The notes: a model not told the origin generated them from the letters alone. A stretch of DNA of 64,000 nt from Devosia sp. XK-2 (GCF_037113415.1 NZ_CP146608.1:2810501-2874500), one strand, 5' to 3'; counted from the first letter of the stretch, positions 34,672-45,133 are shown. Numbers and translations: made by a program.

Positions 34672-36092
34672 CGGCGGGTAGGCAAGGTAATGTCGAAACG
34701 GGTGCCCTGCCCCACATCGACCAGCGCCAGAACGCCGCCATGCGCCTCGGTAATTTCCCGGGCAATGGCAAGGCCCAGCCCCGTCCCGCCCGAGCGCGCC
34801 GATCCCTCAAAGGCCACGAACAGATGTTCCCGCGCGCGCGGCGGCAGGCCCGGGCCGTTGTCGCGCAAGGAGATCACCGTGCGCTCCACATCGCTGCTGG
34901 CCGAAACTTCGATCCGATAGTCACGCCCCTCATTGGGAGCGGCTTCCAGGGCCTCGCGGGCATTTTTGAGCAGATTGAGCAGCACCCGCCCCATCTGCCC
35001 CGCATCCACCTCCAGCATCAGCGATGCATCGACGCTATTGTCGAACGCAATGAAAGGGTGACCGGCCACCCTGGCATCGAAAGCGGCTTCATCCACCAGA
35101 TTGCGCAGATTGACCGGCGCGAACTGCGGCACGATCGAGGTTTCACGGCCATAATCGAGCACCGATTGGGCAAAGCCGATCGCCTTGTCCAATGTCGTCA
35201 CCAACCGGGGCGCCAGCCGCTGCACCTTTGGATCGTCCAGCGTCGCCACCTGGTCGGACAGCAATTGCGCCGAGGTCAGTGTATTGCGCAGGTCATGATT
35301 GATCTTGGCCACGGCCAGCCCTAGATCGGCCAGATGCCGCCTTTGCCGCAGCATGGAGAAGATTTCGCTCTCCATATCGGCCAGTTCGCGCTCGAGAATG
35401 CCGATCTCATCGGCGCGCTTTGAGGGGACCAGGATAAGCGCGGCATTTTCCGGCGCCTGGCGAAAGGCCAGCATATTCCCGGTCACCCGCAGGACCGGGT
35501 CAATGAACAGCCGGCTCACCAGCACATAGAGAACAAAGGCCGTCACGGCCGCAATGCCGAACGAGACCAGCGCGAAACTACGCGAATAGTCGATCATGTC
35601 GCGCCGCAGGGGCGTTTCGGGCATGAGCAGTTCGACCAGGCTCTCATTGAGATCGCCCTCACCCACCACGCGCAGCGTGCGTCCCGGGGCTGCGAACAGC
35701 GTATCGAGCGAGCCCAGCACCTGGCTGGGCAAATCACCCTGCCGCAGATCGGCTGTCACCACCGTGTCGGGCATGACCGGATTGGTGAGCTCGATCAATT
35801 GGCTCTGCCCCTCGCGGCGATAGACAATGGCGTAAGCGCCGGCCGAATTGAGTAGCCTGTCGGTCAATTCTCGCGGCAATGCCATCACATCGGGCACCGC
35901 ATCGAGCACGCGCGCCGCCACCACGCCCACTTGTAGCCGATCTTCCAGCCAGGTGGCCCGGAAGCCGGCAATCGAGGGCAGGAAGATGACGATTTCAACA
36001 AGCAGAATCACCCCGATAATCGTGGCAATCAGCTTGCTCGAAAGGCCCGGAAAACGGCCCGCCATGGCGCTGGACTGGTCATTCATCGTCAC
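34659..36092 (-). CDS. membrane sensor histidine kinase, orphan
   Basis: 477 aa. TM1 is near residues 20-42, an extracytoplasmic region of about 120 residues follows, TM2 is near 172-195, then a HAMP domain, a dimerisation helix with phospho-acceptor His266 (KINHDLRN), the N-box LLNLLKNAREAL, DNGPGLPP and GGTGLGLAI of the ATP-binding domain. It autophosphorylates and passes phosphate to a response regulator, but none is encoded nearby. The HDLRN form of the H-box is seen in a subset of kinases. Confidence 0.9.
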   Translation of the reverse strand: MTMNDQSSAMAGRFPGLSSKLIATIIGVILLVEIVIFLPSIAGFRATWLEDRLQVGVVAARVLDAVPDVMALPRELTDRLLNSAGAYAIVYRREGQSQLIELTNPVMPDTVVTADLRQGDLPSQVLGSLDTLFAAPGRTLRVVGEGDLNESLVELLMPETPLRRDMIDYSRSFALVSFGIAAVTAFVLYVLVSRLFIDPVLRVTGNMLAFRQAPENAALILVPSKRADEIGILERELADMESEIFSMLRQRRHLADLGLAVAKINHDLRNTLTSAQLLSDQVATLDDPKVQRLAPRLVTTLDKAIGFAQSVLDYGRETSIVPQFAPVNLRNLVDEAAFDARVAGHPFIAFDNSVDASLMLEVDAGQMGRVLLNLLKNAREALEAAPNEGRDYRIEVSASSDVERTVISLRDNGPGLPPRAREHLFVAFEGSARSGGTGLGLAIAREITEAHGGVLALVDVGQGTRFDITLPTRRYEG

Positions 36093-36147
36093 GATCCTAC
36101 GCCAGACCGCCCGGCGCCGTCAGGTCTCTTGTGCCAGTTGATCCATT

Positions 36148-37581
36148 TCACAGGCCCATGTTGCGGCGTAAAGCCCCGACATATCTGGCAAAGGAAGATA
36201 CGGACTGCGCCTCGCGCTGGTTTTCGCCCAATTGCGCTAGAACGGTCATGAGGCTCGGATGCGGCAGGCTCAACCCAGCCATATCCCCCAGCGGCAATCC
36301 GCGTTCCATCGCCAGCGCCAGGACACCGGCCAGCTCGCCGGCATCCGGCCCCGCAAGGCTGGCCGCCAGAATATGCCCTTTGGGATCGGTCAATATTTTG
36401 ACCAATCCTCTATGCTGTCCCAGCGCCCGCGCCATGGCATTTCCCTCGAACCCGGCTCGGAAAATGGCATGACCCGCGGCCAGCTTCGCGCCATCGGCCG
36501 GCCACAGGCCGATCTGGGCCAGCGCCGGCTCGGTCTGCACCACAAGCGGCTGCGCCGCGGGTCGATGGGCCGGCGTTCCCAATATCAGGGCCTCGACGAC
36601 CGCACGGCCGTGGCTGAGCGCATGCTGCCACTGTTCCCGACCGGCTGCCGTGCCCACCACGCGAATGCGTCTATTGCTCGTCTGGCCCAGGGCGCCAATG
36701 GCAAACTGGCCCGCTTTGGCACGCAGTGGTCGCAGCCGGGCCGCATCGAGCGCCAACGCGCCAATATTGGGCTGAACGCCACCCGCCACCAGAATATGGG
36801 ACACGTCCAGCATCGACTGCCCACCCTCGGTCAGCCCCACAACGGCGCCTATCCCCTGCGAGCGCGGGACAATGGTCTCCACCACCCCACCCTCGATCAC
36901 CCGCACGCCCTCGTCGCGCAGCGCCTGCATCAGAATGCTGGCGGCCTCTATATCGAAACCGGTCAGCACCTCGCCCTGCGGAACCAAGGTCACCTCGGAC
37001 CCCAGCCGCGCAAAGGCCTGCGCCAGGACCAGTCCCTCGGGATGGCCGCCAATGATCAGCAAATGCGTCAATTTGCGGCCATTTTCGACAATGCTGTCCG
37101 GTGTGAAGAAGCCGGCCTCGTCCAGGCCCGCTATCTGCGGCACCATTGTCTCCGCGCCAAGCGCAAGAATGAAGGCCTGCGGCCTTATCTGGATGTCGCC
37201 CACGCTCAGGGTCGCGGCGTCGATAAAGCGCGTCTCGCCGCGCAGCATTGTAATCCCCAGCGCCGTCAACCGCTCCGGGCTGCTCAATGGCGCCTGTTCC
37301 GCGGCGAGCCGGTCGGCCCGCTCCTGCACTGCCTTCATGCCGATTTTGGGAATGGTGTCAGTCAGTCCCAATACCGAGCCGCGCCGCATGGATTGCGCGG
37401 CCGAGGCGCTGGCGCTCAGTGCGGCCAACCGCAGCGCGCGCGCCGGCCCATCGCCAGGCTCGGCATGTCCCCGGTCGACCAGGGTTACCTCCGCGCCAAG
37501 TCGTCGGGCATGCTGGGCCAGGGCGATACCGAGCGCTCCAGCACCCACGATACAGAGTTCGGGTCGAGAAATTTCAGCCAT
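36148..37581 (-). CDS. FAD-dependent pyridine nucleotide oxidoreductase lacking redox cysteines
   Basis: 477 aa from ATG 37581 (a GTG at 37590 is possible). It has the dihydrolipoamide dehydrogenase layout: FAD-binding CIVGAGALGIALAQ at the N-terminus, a second dinucleotide fold LLIIGGHPEGLVLAQAFARLG near residue 180, and the C-terminal dimerisation domain. The region that should hold the C-x4-C disulfide reads GPARALRLAALSASAS, with no cysteines, and the usual HPT-x-SE active-site end reads PHPSLMTV. It therefore cannot do classical disulfide exchange; a quinone, NADH oxidase or other role is possible. Confidence 0.8.
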   Translation of the reverse strand: MAEISRPELCIVGAGALGIALAQHARRLGAEVTLVDRGHAEPGDGPARALRLAALSASASAAQSMRRGSVLGLTDTIPKIGMKAVQERADRLAAEQAPLSSPERLTALGITMLRGETRFIDAATLSVGDIQIRPQAFILALGAETMVPQIAGLDEAGFFTPDSIVENGRKLTHLLIIGGHPEGLVLAQAFARLGSEVTLVPQGEVLTGFDIEAASILMQALRDEGVRVIEGGVVETIVPRSQGIGAVVGLTEGGQSMLDVSHILVAGGVQPNIGALALDAARLRPLRAKAGQFAIGALGQTSNRRIRVVGTAAGREQWQHALSHGRAVVEALILGTPAHRPAAQPLVVQTEPALAQIGLWPADGAKLAAGHAIFRAGFEGNAMARALGQHRGLVKILTDPKGHILAASLAGPDAGELAGVLALAMERGLPLGDMAGLSLPHPSLMTVLAQLGENQREAQSVSSFARYVGALRRNMGL

Positions 37582-37804
37582 GTCCGCCACTGGCCAGAAC
37601 CATGGCTGCTCTTATGCGGGGGAATGCCCCGATTGACAACAGGTCCACAGCCCCCCTTCGCCATGCCGATGCGCGTTGACTTGGGCACGTCTTTTCCCTA
37701 TAGACCCCACCAATGCGAAGGCGGCGCACTGTCCGCCCCAGGGATTATTCTGCTTTCAAGCAGCACCAAGAAAGAGGAACCGTGCGACAGCGCGGTCTGA
37801 TGTT

Positions 37805-37939
37805 ATGAAGCGTACATACCAGCCCTCCAAGCTCGTGCGTGCCCGTCGTCACGGTTTCCGTGCCCGTATGGCCACCAAGGACGGCCGCGCGATTCTCAAT
37901 CGCCGCCGCGCTCTTGGCCGCAAGAAGCTCTCGGCCTAA
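37805..37939 (+). CDS. rpmH: 50S ribosomal protein L34
   Basis: 44 aa, the standard length: [18 protein letters not shown] then [17 protein letters not shown]. It is a basic structural protein of the large ribosomal subunit. Followed after 14 bp by rnpA, the near-universal bacterial order. Confidence 0.98.
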   Translation: MKRTYQPSKLVRARRHGFRARMATKDGRAILNRRRALGRKKLSA

Positions 37940-37953
37940 GGATTTCTGGCCGG

Positions 37954-38361
37954 ATGACGGCCGAGCAGTCCTCGCGCAAAGCGACATTGCGCCGCCTCAA
38001 GCGGCGCACACAGTTTCTTAAGGCCGCCCGGGGCAATCGCGCCGGGCGTTCTGCGTTTGGGCTGCAGGCTGTGCCCAGCGCCGAGGCCGAACCGGGTGTC
38101 GGTTTCACCGTCACCAAGAAAATCGGCAATTCGCCCGAGCGCAATCGTATAAAACGTCGTCTGCGTGCCGCTGCGGCAGCATGCGCGCGTGACTTTGTGC
38201 CCGGACATGACTATGTCCTTCTGGCGCGGCGCGAGGCCATCAGCCAGCCTTTCGCCAAGCTCGTCGCCGATCTCGGCGGCCTCATCGCTCGTGTGCATGA
38301 CACAAAACTGGGCGACACTGGAAAAACATCAGGCCGCGGCCAACGGAACCCGAGACCATGA
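37954..38361 (+). CDS. rnpA: ribonuclease P protein component
   Basis: 135 aa. It binds the RNase P RNA and helps remove tRNA 5' leaders. Seen are LKRRTQFLKAARG, GFTVTKKIGNSPERNRIKRRLRAA (the basic RNR motif) and DYVLLARRE. The stop overlaps yidC by four bases. The small gene yidD, often found between rnpA and yidC, is absent here. Confidence 0.96.
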   Translation: MTAEQSSRKATLRRLKRRTQFLKAARGNRAGRSAFGLQAVPSAEAEPGVGFTVTKKIGNSPERNRIKRRLRAAAAACARDFVPGHDYVLLARREAISQPFAKLVADLGGLIARVHDTKLGDTGKTSGRGQRNPRP

Positions 38362-40199
38362 ATTCTGACAATCGCAATGTGATCCTTGCCGTCGTGCTCA
38401 GCATGATTGTGCTGTTCGGCTGGCAGTTTTTCATTGCCGGTCCGCAGCTGGAACAGGCCCAGCGCCAGGCCGAGATCACCGCCGCCCAGCAGGCCGAAGC
38501 CGAGCAGCTCGCCGTTCCCCAGACCAGTGGCGATGGCACCGCGACGCCTGCGGCAACCACCGGTGCCGACGCGCCACAGGTCTTTACGGACCGCGCCGCG
38601 GCCATCGCCGCCAGCGACCGCGTTACCATTGCCACCGAGGACCTGGAAGGCTCGATCAATCTGACCGGTGCCCGGATCGATGATCTGCAGCTCAAGCAGT
38701 ATCGCGAGACCGTCGATCCCGATTCTCCAATCATCTCTCTCCTTAAGCCTGCAGGTCTGGCCGACGCCTATTTCGTCGAACAGGGCTGGGCCGCCGCCCC
38801 AGGCTCTACCGTGGCGCTGCCCACCAGCCAGTCGGTCTGGACGGTCGAGGGGGAGAACACCACCCTGACCGCCGATACCCCGGTTACCCTGCGCTTCGAC
38901 AATGGCGAAGGCCTGGTCTTCCATCGCACCTTCGCCGTCGATGACTATTATCTGTTCACCGTCACCCAGACCGTCGAGAATACCGGCGCCGGCGATATCG
39001 CCCTGTTCCCCTATTCTCGCGTGGTCCGCCACGGCAATCCCAAGGTGCAGAACTTCTTCATCCAGCATGAAGGTCCGATCGGCGTCCTGGGTTCGAACAA
39101 TTATGTCGCCCGCAAATATGCCGATCTCCAGAACGAGAAGCAGGTCGACTTCTCCTCGACCACGGGCTGGCTGGGCATTGCCGACAAATATTGGGCCACG
39201 GCCGTCCTGCCCAAGCCCGAAACGCCGATCAATGCGCGTTTCGCCTATTCCCAGACCAACGGCACCAATGTCTACCAGACCAATTATGTGGAAACGCAAC
39301 CGGTCATGGTGCCCGCTGGCGCCACGGTCAGCCACGAGGCCTATGTCTTTGCTGGCGCCAAGGAAGACCGCGTCATTGGTGCCTATCAGGAGAACCATGG
39401 CTTTGACCGCCTCGAGCTGCTGATCGACTGGGGCTGGTTCCACTTCCTGACCAAGCCCATGCATTGGCTGCTGGTCACCCTCTACGGCATTCTGGGCAAT
39501 TTCGGCCTCGCCGTGCTGGCGGTGACTGTCATCGTCAAGGCTCTCTTCTTCCCACTGGCCAACCGCTCCTATGCATCCATGGCCGCCATGCGCCGCGTGC
39601 AGCCGGAAATGAAGGCCATTCAGGAGCGCCTCAAGGACGACCGTGCCGCCCAGCAGCAGGCGATGATGGAGCTTTACAAGAAAGAGAAGATCAACCCGCT
39701 TTCGGGCTGCTGGCCAATCCTGATCCAGATCCCGGTCTTCTTCGCGCTCTATACCGTCATCTTCATCTCGCTCGAGATGCGCCATGCGCCCTTCTTTGGC
39801 TGGATTCAGGATCTGGCGGCGCCCGATCCGACCAATATCTTCACCCTGTTCGGCCTGATCCCCTGGGACCCGACCATTATGCCGGTCATTGGCGGCTTCC
39901 TGCATCTGGGTGTCTGGCCGGTGATCATGGGCATTACCATGTGGGTGCAGATGCGCCTCAACCCGCCCCCGCCCGATCCGACCCAGGCAATGATCTTCAA
40001 CTGGATGCCGGTCATCTTCACCTTCATGCTGGGCACTTTCCCGGCGGGTCTGGTGATCTACTGGGCCTGGAACAATACGCTCTCCATTGCCCAGCAATGG
40101 TTCATCATGAAGCGCCATGGCGCCGAGGTGAACCTGTTCGGCAACATCCTGGACAGCTTCCGCCGCAAGCCCAAACCCGCAGAACCCGGCAAAAGCTGA
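38358..40199 (+). CDS. yidC: membrane protein insertase YidC
   Basis: 613 aa, full length. TM1 is near residues 5-24 (VILAVVLSMIVLFGWQFF), then a large periplasmic beta domain to about residue 360, and the conserved five-helix insertase core with KPMHWLL, LANRSYASMAAMRRVQPEM and INPLSGCWPILIQIPVFFALY. It inserts proteins into the inner membrane with or without Sec. Start overlaps rnpA (ATGA). Confidence 0.98.
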   Translation: MNSDNRNVILAVVLSMIVLFGWQFFIAGPQLEQAQRQAEITAAQQAEAEQLAVPQTSGDGTATPAATTGADAPQVFTDRAAAIAASDRVTIATEDLEGSINLTGARIDDLQLKQYRETVDPDSPIISLLKPAGLADAYFVEQGWAAAPGSTVALPTSQSVWTVEGENTTLTADTPVTLRFDNGEGLVFHRTFAVDDYYLFTVTQTVENTGAGDIALFPYSRVVRHGNPKVQNFFIQHEGPIGVLGSNNYVARKYADLQNEKQVDFSSTTGWLGIADKYWATAVLPKPETPINARFAYSQTNGTNVYQTNYVETQPVMVPAGATVSHEAYVFAGAKEDRVIGAYQENHGFDRLELLIDWGWFHFLTKPMHWLLVTLYGILGNFGLAVLAVTVIVKALFFPLANRSYASMAAMRRVQPEMKAIQERLKDDRAAQQQAMMELYKKEKINPLSGCWPILIQIPVFFALYTVIFISLEMRHAPFFGWIQDLAAPDPTNIFTLFGLIPWDPTIMPVIGGFLHLGVWPVIMGITMWVQMRLNPPPPDPTQAMIFNWMPVIFTFMLGTFPAGLVIYWAWNNTLSIAQQWFIMKRHGAEVNLFGNILDSFRRKPKPAEPGKS

Positions 40200-40266
40200 T
40201 CCAGCATAAGCACCAAGACCAGGCCCGCCGCACAGCCGGCGGGCTTCTCACTTCCAGGGTCCACAG

Positions 40267-40911
40267 ATGACGCAGCCTGACTATTCGCCCCATATCATCG
40301 AGCGTGGCCGCCTGATGTTCGCCCGGCCCTTCGCCTTTGTGAAGGGTTGCGTCAGGCTCGCCGACCTGCCGCCCATGGACCGGGTCGAGATCGCTTTTGC
40401 CGGCCGCTCCAATGTAGGCAAATCGAGCCTGATCAATGCGCTTTGCGGCACGTCTGGCCTGGCCCGAACCTCCAATACGCCCGGCCGCACCCAGGAGCTC
40501 AATATTTTCGAGAGCCAGAGCGAGAACCTGCGCATTGTCGATATGCCCGGCTATGGCTATGCCAAGGCGCCCGAACCCAAGGTTAAGGCCTGGACGGCGC
40601 TCATCCATCAATATCTGACCGGCCGTGCCACCCTCAGGCGCGTCTATGTGCTGGTCGACAGCCGCCACGGCCCCAAGGACAATGATCTCTCGGTCATGAA
40701 CGAACTCGACCGCGCCGCGGTCAGCTATCAGGTGGTTTTGACCAAGGTCGACAAGCCCTCCGCCACGGACCTCGAAACCAATGTCGCCAGGACCCGAACA
40801 GCCATCGCCAAGCGCCCCGCGGCCCATCCCGATGTCATACTGACCTCGAGCGAGAAAGGCACTGGCCTCACCCAGTTGCGCACGGAAATCGCGCTGCTGA
40901 TGGAGAGCTGA
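40267..40911 (+). CDS. yihA: ribosome-biogenesis GTPase YihA/EngB
   Basis: 214 aa. GTPase motifs: G1 [14 protein letters not shown] near residue 43, G3 [12 protein letters not shown]4 TKVDK and a SSEKGTGL G5-like loop. EngB assists late assembly of the 50S subunit. It follows yidC by 67 bp and is likely co-transcribed in the rpmH-rnpA-yidC-yihA run. Confidence 0.95.
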   Translation: MTQPDYSPHIIERGRLMFARPFAFVKGCVRLADLPPMDRVEIAFAGRSNVGKSSLINALCGTSGLARTSNTPGRTQELNIFESQSENLRIVDMPGYGYAKAPEPKVKAWTALIHQYLTGRATLRRVYVLVDSRHGPKDNDLSVMNELDRAAVSYQVVLTKVDKPSATDLETNVARTRTAIAKRPAAHPDVILTSSEKGTGLTQLRTEIALLMES

Positions 40912-40959
40912 CCAGACACAAAATGGGTGCCCGGAGGCGCCCATTTTTCATTCAATGTC

Positions 40960-42456
40960 TCACGCCGCCTGTCGCCGCTTCGGCGCCGCTTGCCCGTCCT
41001 TGGCGATTGTAAATACGGCAACGATCCGATCCAGCTCCCCAGCCTGGGCCTCGGTCTGTTCGATCGCGGCATTGGTTTGTTCCACCAGCGCCGCATTGTG
41101 CTGGGTAATCTCATCCATCTGCCGCACCGCCACATGCACCTCGTCGATCGCCACGGCCTGCTGGCGGCTGGCAGCGGTGATCTCGCCGATCAGGCCGGCA
41201 CTTTCGGTCACCGAACTATTAAGCGCGGCAATGCGCTCCCCGATCTGCATGACCACCTGCGTGCCCGACTTGACCTCGCCCACCGAAATATCGATGAGCT
41301 GCTTGATATCGGCGGATGCTTCGGCCGCACTCTGCGCCAGGCGCCGCACTTCCACGGCCACCACCGCAAAGCCCTTGCCGGCCTCGCCCGCACGCGCCGC
41401 CTCCACCGAGGCATTGAGCGCCAGGAGATTGGTCTGGAAGGCAATGTCGTCTATCAGCCCGATAATATTGGAGATCTTGGCCGAGGAGGCCGAAATCTTC
41501 TCCATGGCGGCGCTGGCCGCCTCCATGGCAGTCCCGCTCTCAACCGCGATGCGCGACGCCGAACCCACGGCCTTATTGGCCTCCTCCGCCCGCTCCGCAT
41601 TGGCGCCCACGGTCGCTGAAAGCTGTTCGACCGTGGCCGATGTCTGCTCGACCATGGCGGCCTGGCGGCTGGTGCGCTCGGACAGGTCGTTGGACCCGGC
41701 CAGGATTTCCCCGGTGGCGGTTTTCAGCCGGCGCGAGGTTTCCTGCAGATCACCCATGACCCGCGCCATGCGGTCGGCCACCGCATTGGTATTGTCGCGC
41801 AGTGCCGCAAAGGCGCCGGTGAACTCGCCGGTCACCCTTTGCGTCAGGTCGGCCCGCGCCAGGCCCGAAAGCACATATCCGGTTGCCGTCAGGCCCTGGT
41901 CGAGTGCCGCCAGCAGCGCATTGACCTCATTGGCCAATTGCCGCAGCTCGTCCTGATCGTAATCAGCCTGGACGCGCGCCGACAATTTCCCCTGCATCAC
42001 CGCCTGAAGCGTTGCGCGCAAATCATCGGTCAGCCGATCCGAGGCCCGGCGCCGCTGGCCATCCTGCACGCCGCGTTGTCGCTCGCTCTCCTCCAGCGCC
42101 GTTTGCTGCACCAGGGCATCGCGAAACCGGCCAAAGGCATCGAACATCACCGTCAATTCATCGCGCGCGCTCTGCGCGGGGATGGAAACATCGGTATTGC
42201 CGGCCGTCAGCGCCCCGGTAATCTCCACCAGCTCGGCGAGGCGGCTCGAAACCACCTTGCGAAACAGTAGAAAAACGCTGAGGCACCCCGCTGCCGCCGC
42301 GGCGCCCGCCACCATCAGCGGCACCATGACGGCAACGTCGCCCTGCGCCACGAGCTTGGCCAGGGCAAAGCCGCCAAAGCCCAGAACGGGAATCCCGAAA
42401 CCCACAAAGGCCAGGACGAGTTTGTGCGTGATTGAAAGTTGACCGAAGCGGCTCAT
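40960..42456 (-). CDS. methyl-accepting chemotaxis protein without a periplasmic sensor domain
   Basis: 498 aa. Two membrane helices lie close together (about 12-32 and 39-61), so there is essentially no extracytoplasmic domain. HAMP-type regions follow (about 62-115 and 145-270), and the signalling domain ends the protein with the hairpin [20 protein letters not shown] and [16 protein letters not shown] motif. It should couple to CheA/CheW. The signal must be intracellular or membrane-borne. It stands alone, facing yihA. Confidence 0.92.
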   Translation of the reverse strand: MSRFGQLSITHKLVLAFVGFGIPVLGFGGFALAKLVAQGDVAVMVPLMVAGAAAAAGCLSVFLLFRKVVSSRLAELVEITGALTAGNTDVSIPAQSARDELTVMFDAFGRFRDALVQQTALEESERQRGVQDGQRRRASDRLTDDLRATLQAVMQGKLSARVQADYDQDELRQLANEVNALLAALDQGLTATGYVLSGLARADLTQRVTGEFTGAFAALRDNTNAVADRMARVMGDLQETSRRLKTATGEILAGSNDLSERTSRQAAMVEQTSATVEQLSATVGANAERAEEANKAVGSASRIAVESGTAMEAASAAMEKISASSAKISNIIGLIDDIAFQTNLLALNASVEAARAGEAGKGFAVVAVEVRRLAQSAAEASADIKQLIDISVGEVKSGTQVVMQIGERIAALNSSVTESAGLIGEITAASRQQAVAIDEVHVAVRQMDEITQHNAALVEQTNAAIEQTEAQAGELDRIVAVFTIAKDGQAAPKRRQAA

Positions 42457-42520
42457 TCATATGCCTGGTGTTCAGAACGAAATTGGCTCCGAACATCCAC
42501 CCGCCATGGTTAATTCCAGC

Positions 42521-43240
42521 TTAGCGACGCGCCCCCGCCTCATGCATGAACTGCGCGATATAGTCGCGGAGCCGGGCACTGTCCGAAGTGCTCGCAAATG
42601 AGGCCATTGCCTTGGCGATAACCTCGTCGCTGGCCCGCCCGCGCCGCAGTTCCACCAATGCGGCGCCATAGCTGTCGTCGAATTCCGGATGCGGCTGAAA
42701 ACTGAGCGCCTGCCCCGTGCGATAGAACAGTCCCGCATTGGGCGTAAATTCGGAGGCCAGTACCACTTCCGCCTCGCTTGGCGCCACGATGACCTGATCC
42801 TGGTGGGAGCAGACAATGGACAGCGTCTCGGGCGCCCCGGCCATGAATTGCGGGCGCGCGGTCACCCGATATTGGTGCCGTCCCAGGCCCCAGCCCTTTT
42901 CCGACTTGCGAACCTCGCCGCCCAAGGCGTCGGCCATCACCTGATGACCGAAGCAAATCCCCAGCATTGGCGTTCGCGCCTCATAGGCCTTGCGGATGAA
43001 GTCGCGCAGCGGGTCGAGCCAGGCATGGTCCTCGTAAACCCCGGCCGACGAGCCGGTAATGGCGATGGCCTCGAGCCCCTCCGGATCGGGCAGCGCCTGC
43101 CCGCCAAGCACATCGACCGCCTCGTGCTCGAATGCTAGGCCCGTCGATGAGAACATGGTCTGGAACATGTCGCGATAGGGGACATAATCCCGCTGCAACG
43201 ACTCGGGAACGCGCCCCACTTCAATTGTCGTGACTTTCAT
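42521..43240 (-). CDS. class I glutamine amidotransferase domain protein
   Basis: 239 aa. The nucleophile motif GICFGHQVMADALGG holds the cysteine near residue 98, and QPHPEFDD gives the catalytic histidine. GSSAGVYEDHAWLD is typical of GMP-synthase-like amidotransferases. It lacks a synthetase partner domain, like stand-alone YfeJ/gamma-glutamyl-hydrolase-type members. The substrate is unknown. Confidence 0.88.
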   Translation of the reverse strand: MKVTTIEVGRVPESLQRDYVPYRDMFQTMFSSTGLAFEHEAVDVLGGQALPDPEGLEAIAITGSSAGVYEDHAWLDPLRDFIRKAYEARTPMLGICFGHQVMADALGGEVRKSEKGWGLGRHQYRVTARPQFMAGAPETLSIVCSHQDQVIVAPSEAEVVLASEFTPNAGLFYRTGQALSFQPHPEFDDSYGAALVELRRGRASDEVIAKAMASFASTSDSARLRDYIAQFMHEAGARR

Positions 43241-43407
43241 TTTCGCCTGCCAGGTCGTTTCTCTATTGACCTAGTGCGTTTGGGCAAAAAGTAAATCCGC
43301 TTCCGCGTCAAACCTGCCCGGAAAATCCGGCAGGCCGCCATTCCCGATACAATTGGCGATCCCGCCCGGCCGCGTGGCTCAGGCAGGACGCCTTGCGGGC
43401 AGAACGC

Positions 43408-43590
43408 TCAATTACTGCCGTCATTCGGGCGCGCCTTGCGGCCGCCGTCCCGCTTGTCCTTGGTCTTGGCATCCCCGGCCGCCTGGCCGAAATGGGTGCC
43501 CCCGAGATGGCCGCCGGTGCTGACCTTGTCCAGCTTGCCGTCCGTGTGATTGCCGGGTCTGTCCTGGTTGGGAACATTTTGATCTGTCAT
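43408..43590 (-). CDS. small hydrophilic hypothetical protein
   Basis: 60 aa from ATG 43590, with AAGGAGAGAG at good spacing. Rich in D, G, K, N and Q and apparently disordered (MTDQNVPNQDRPGNHTDG). No family recognised; small hydrophilic proteins like this are often stress-related, which is only a guess. It sits 56 bp upstream of msrB's stop-side boundary. Confidence 0.5.
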   Translation of the reverse strand: MTDQNVPNQDRPGNHTDGKLDKVSTGGHLGGTHFGQAAGDAKTKDKRDGGRKARPNDGSN

Positions 43591-43646
43591 TGGCTCTCTC
43601 CTTTCGAAAGGCCAATGAGCGGCAAGACACATCGTTCCCGTCTCTT

Positions 43647-44129
43647 TTAGGCGGCTGGCTCAAACCGCAGCGACAATCCATTGATGCAATAGCGCAGGCC
43701 GGTCGGCGGCGGACCGTCCTCGAACACGTGGCCCTGGTGCCCACCGCAATTGCTGCAATGCACCTCGACCCGGGTCATGAACAGTGAATTGTCTTCCTTG
43801 GTGCCGATAGCGCCGGGAATGAAATCCCAAAAGCTCGGCCAACCGGTGCCGCTGTCATATTTCTTCTCCGAAGAGAACAGCGCCTGGTCGCATCCCGCGC
43901 AATGGAAGATGCCGGCGCGCTTCTCGTCATTGAGCGGCGAGGTAAAAGGCCGTTCCGTATCCTCGTGCCGCAGCACCCGATAGGCGGCGGGCGAAAGGCG
44001 TTCCTGCCACGCCGCATCGCTCAGCATGAACGGAAAGTCCCCCTCGGAGGCGTTGGCGCGAAAGCCAAGAGCCGTTGCAAGGCTCAAGAGTGAGCCGGAA
44101 ATCAGCACGTCGCGACGATTGATGGACAT
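43647..44129 (-). CDS. msrB: exported peptide-methionine (R)-S-oxide reductase
   Basis: 160 aa from ATG 44129. It begins with a Tat-like leader (NRRDVLISGSLLSLATALG), so it is probably exported. The MsrB domain has zinc cysteines CAGC and CSNC, the conserved YDSGTGWPSFWD and the catalytic cysteine in GLRYCINGLSLRF. It reduces methionine-R-sulfoxide in proteins. A periplasmic location suggests envelope protein repair; it lies next to an exported fasciclin protein. Confidence 0.92.
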   Translation of the reverse strand: MSINRRDVLISGSLLSLATALGFRANASEGDFPFMLSDAAWQERLSPAAYRVLRHEDTERPFTSPLNDEKRAGIFHCAGCDQALFSSEKKYDSGTGWPSFWDFIPGAIGTKEDNSLFMTRVEVHCSNCGGHQGHVFEDGPPPTGLRYCINGLSLRFEPAA

Positions 44130-44311
44130 TACACATCTCCTCCGAAAGCACGCTGTCGGGCGCCAGGCCAGGCAGCTCCAGGACAAAACGACGTGACCAC
44201 GAACGCGGGCGAGCGTCTATCTCGGTCACGCCAAGGTGAGGCTTCGCATAGCGGGACGGGCGCATGCGAAGCCTCTCTTTCCTGCACTATTCGTCGGTGT
44301 GCAGCTTTTGG

Positions 44312-44875
44312 TTACATCGCCGGCAGGAGCACGGCATCGATCACATGGATCACGCCATTGGACTGGTCCACATCGGCAATGGTCACCGTGGCGGTGCCGC
44401 CATTGGCATCGGTGATCTTGACCATGTCGCCATCGAGGCCGAAGGTCAGCTCACCACCCTGGACGGTAGCAGCCTTGTATTCACCGCCATTGTCATTGAT
44501 CATCTTGACCAGATCGCCCGAGTGAATGTCGCCGGCAATCACGTGATAGGTCAGGACGGCCGTCAGCTGATCCTTGGCTTCGGGCGCCAAAAGCCCCTCC
44601 ACCGTGCCTTCCGGCAGGGCTTCAAAAGCAGCATTGACTGGCGCGAAGACCGTGAACGGGCCTTCACCCGACAGGGTCTCGACCAGACCGGCAGCCTGAA
44701 CGGCAGCCACCAGCGTAGTGTGGTCGGCCGAGTTCACGGCATTTTCGACAATGTTGTTGGTCGCTGGCATGGCAGCGCCGCCCACCATCGGGTTTTCCTG
44801 GGCAACAACACTACCGGCAACCGAACCCAAAGCCAGGACAGCAGCAAGTGAAAGAGCACGAAGAGAGAGAGACAT
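44312..44875 (-). CDS. exported fasciclin-domain protein
   Basis: 187 aa from ATG 44875, preceded by GGAAGGAACT. Signal peptide about residues 1-25 ending VVAQ. The single fasciclin (FAS1) domain spans about 40-187, with TVFAPVNAAFEALP and the C-terminal NGVIHVIDAVLLP motifs. These are secreted or surface adhesion-type domains of uncertain role in bacteria. Confidence 0.92.
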   Translation of the reverse strand: MSLSLRALSLAAVLALGSVAGSVVAQENPMVGGAAMPATNNIVENAVNSADHTTLVAAVQAAGLVETLSGEGPFTVFAPVNAAFEALPEGTVEGLLAPEAKDQLTAVLTYHVIAGDIHSGDLVKMINDNGGEYKAATVQGGELTFGLDGDMVKITDANGGTATVTIADVDQSNGVIHVIDAVLLPAM

Positions 44876-45133
44876 CTGTAGTTCCTTCCTGTTGAAATTC
44901 GTTCCCATTCATCGCGATGGGACGCAGGAAGCTACGGGGCCTCGTCTCAGCCAGTTTCGCCGCCCCGGAAAAAACCGGAGATACTGGAAAGTCCTATAAA
45001 ACACGCGTTATTTCAATGCTTTAAACGTGTTCCAAACGCAAAGGGACACCCCCAAAAAAAGAAAAATTTGCAGTGATCCAGACGGTCGGAAACTGCGTAA
45101 AAGGCCGTTTTCGCCCCCAGGTTCCCGCCCAAA

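Noticed and set aside
36259..37800. 513-codon plus-strand frame opposite the flavoprotein gene
   Set aside because: Shadow of the flavoprotein; no domain, and it runs into the rpmH promoter region.
38211..40118. 635-codon open frame on the minus strand opposite yidC
   Set aside because: It is the antisense shadow of yidC in GC-rich DNA; composition is skewed to H, G, D and R and no protein motif is present.
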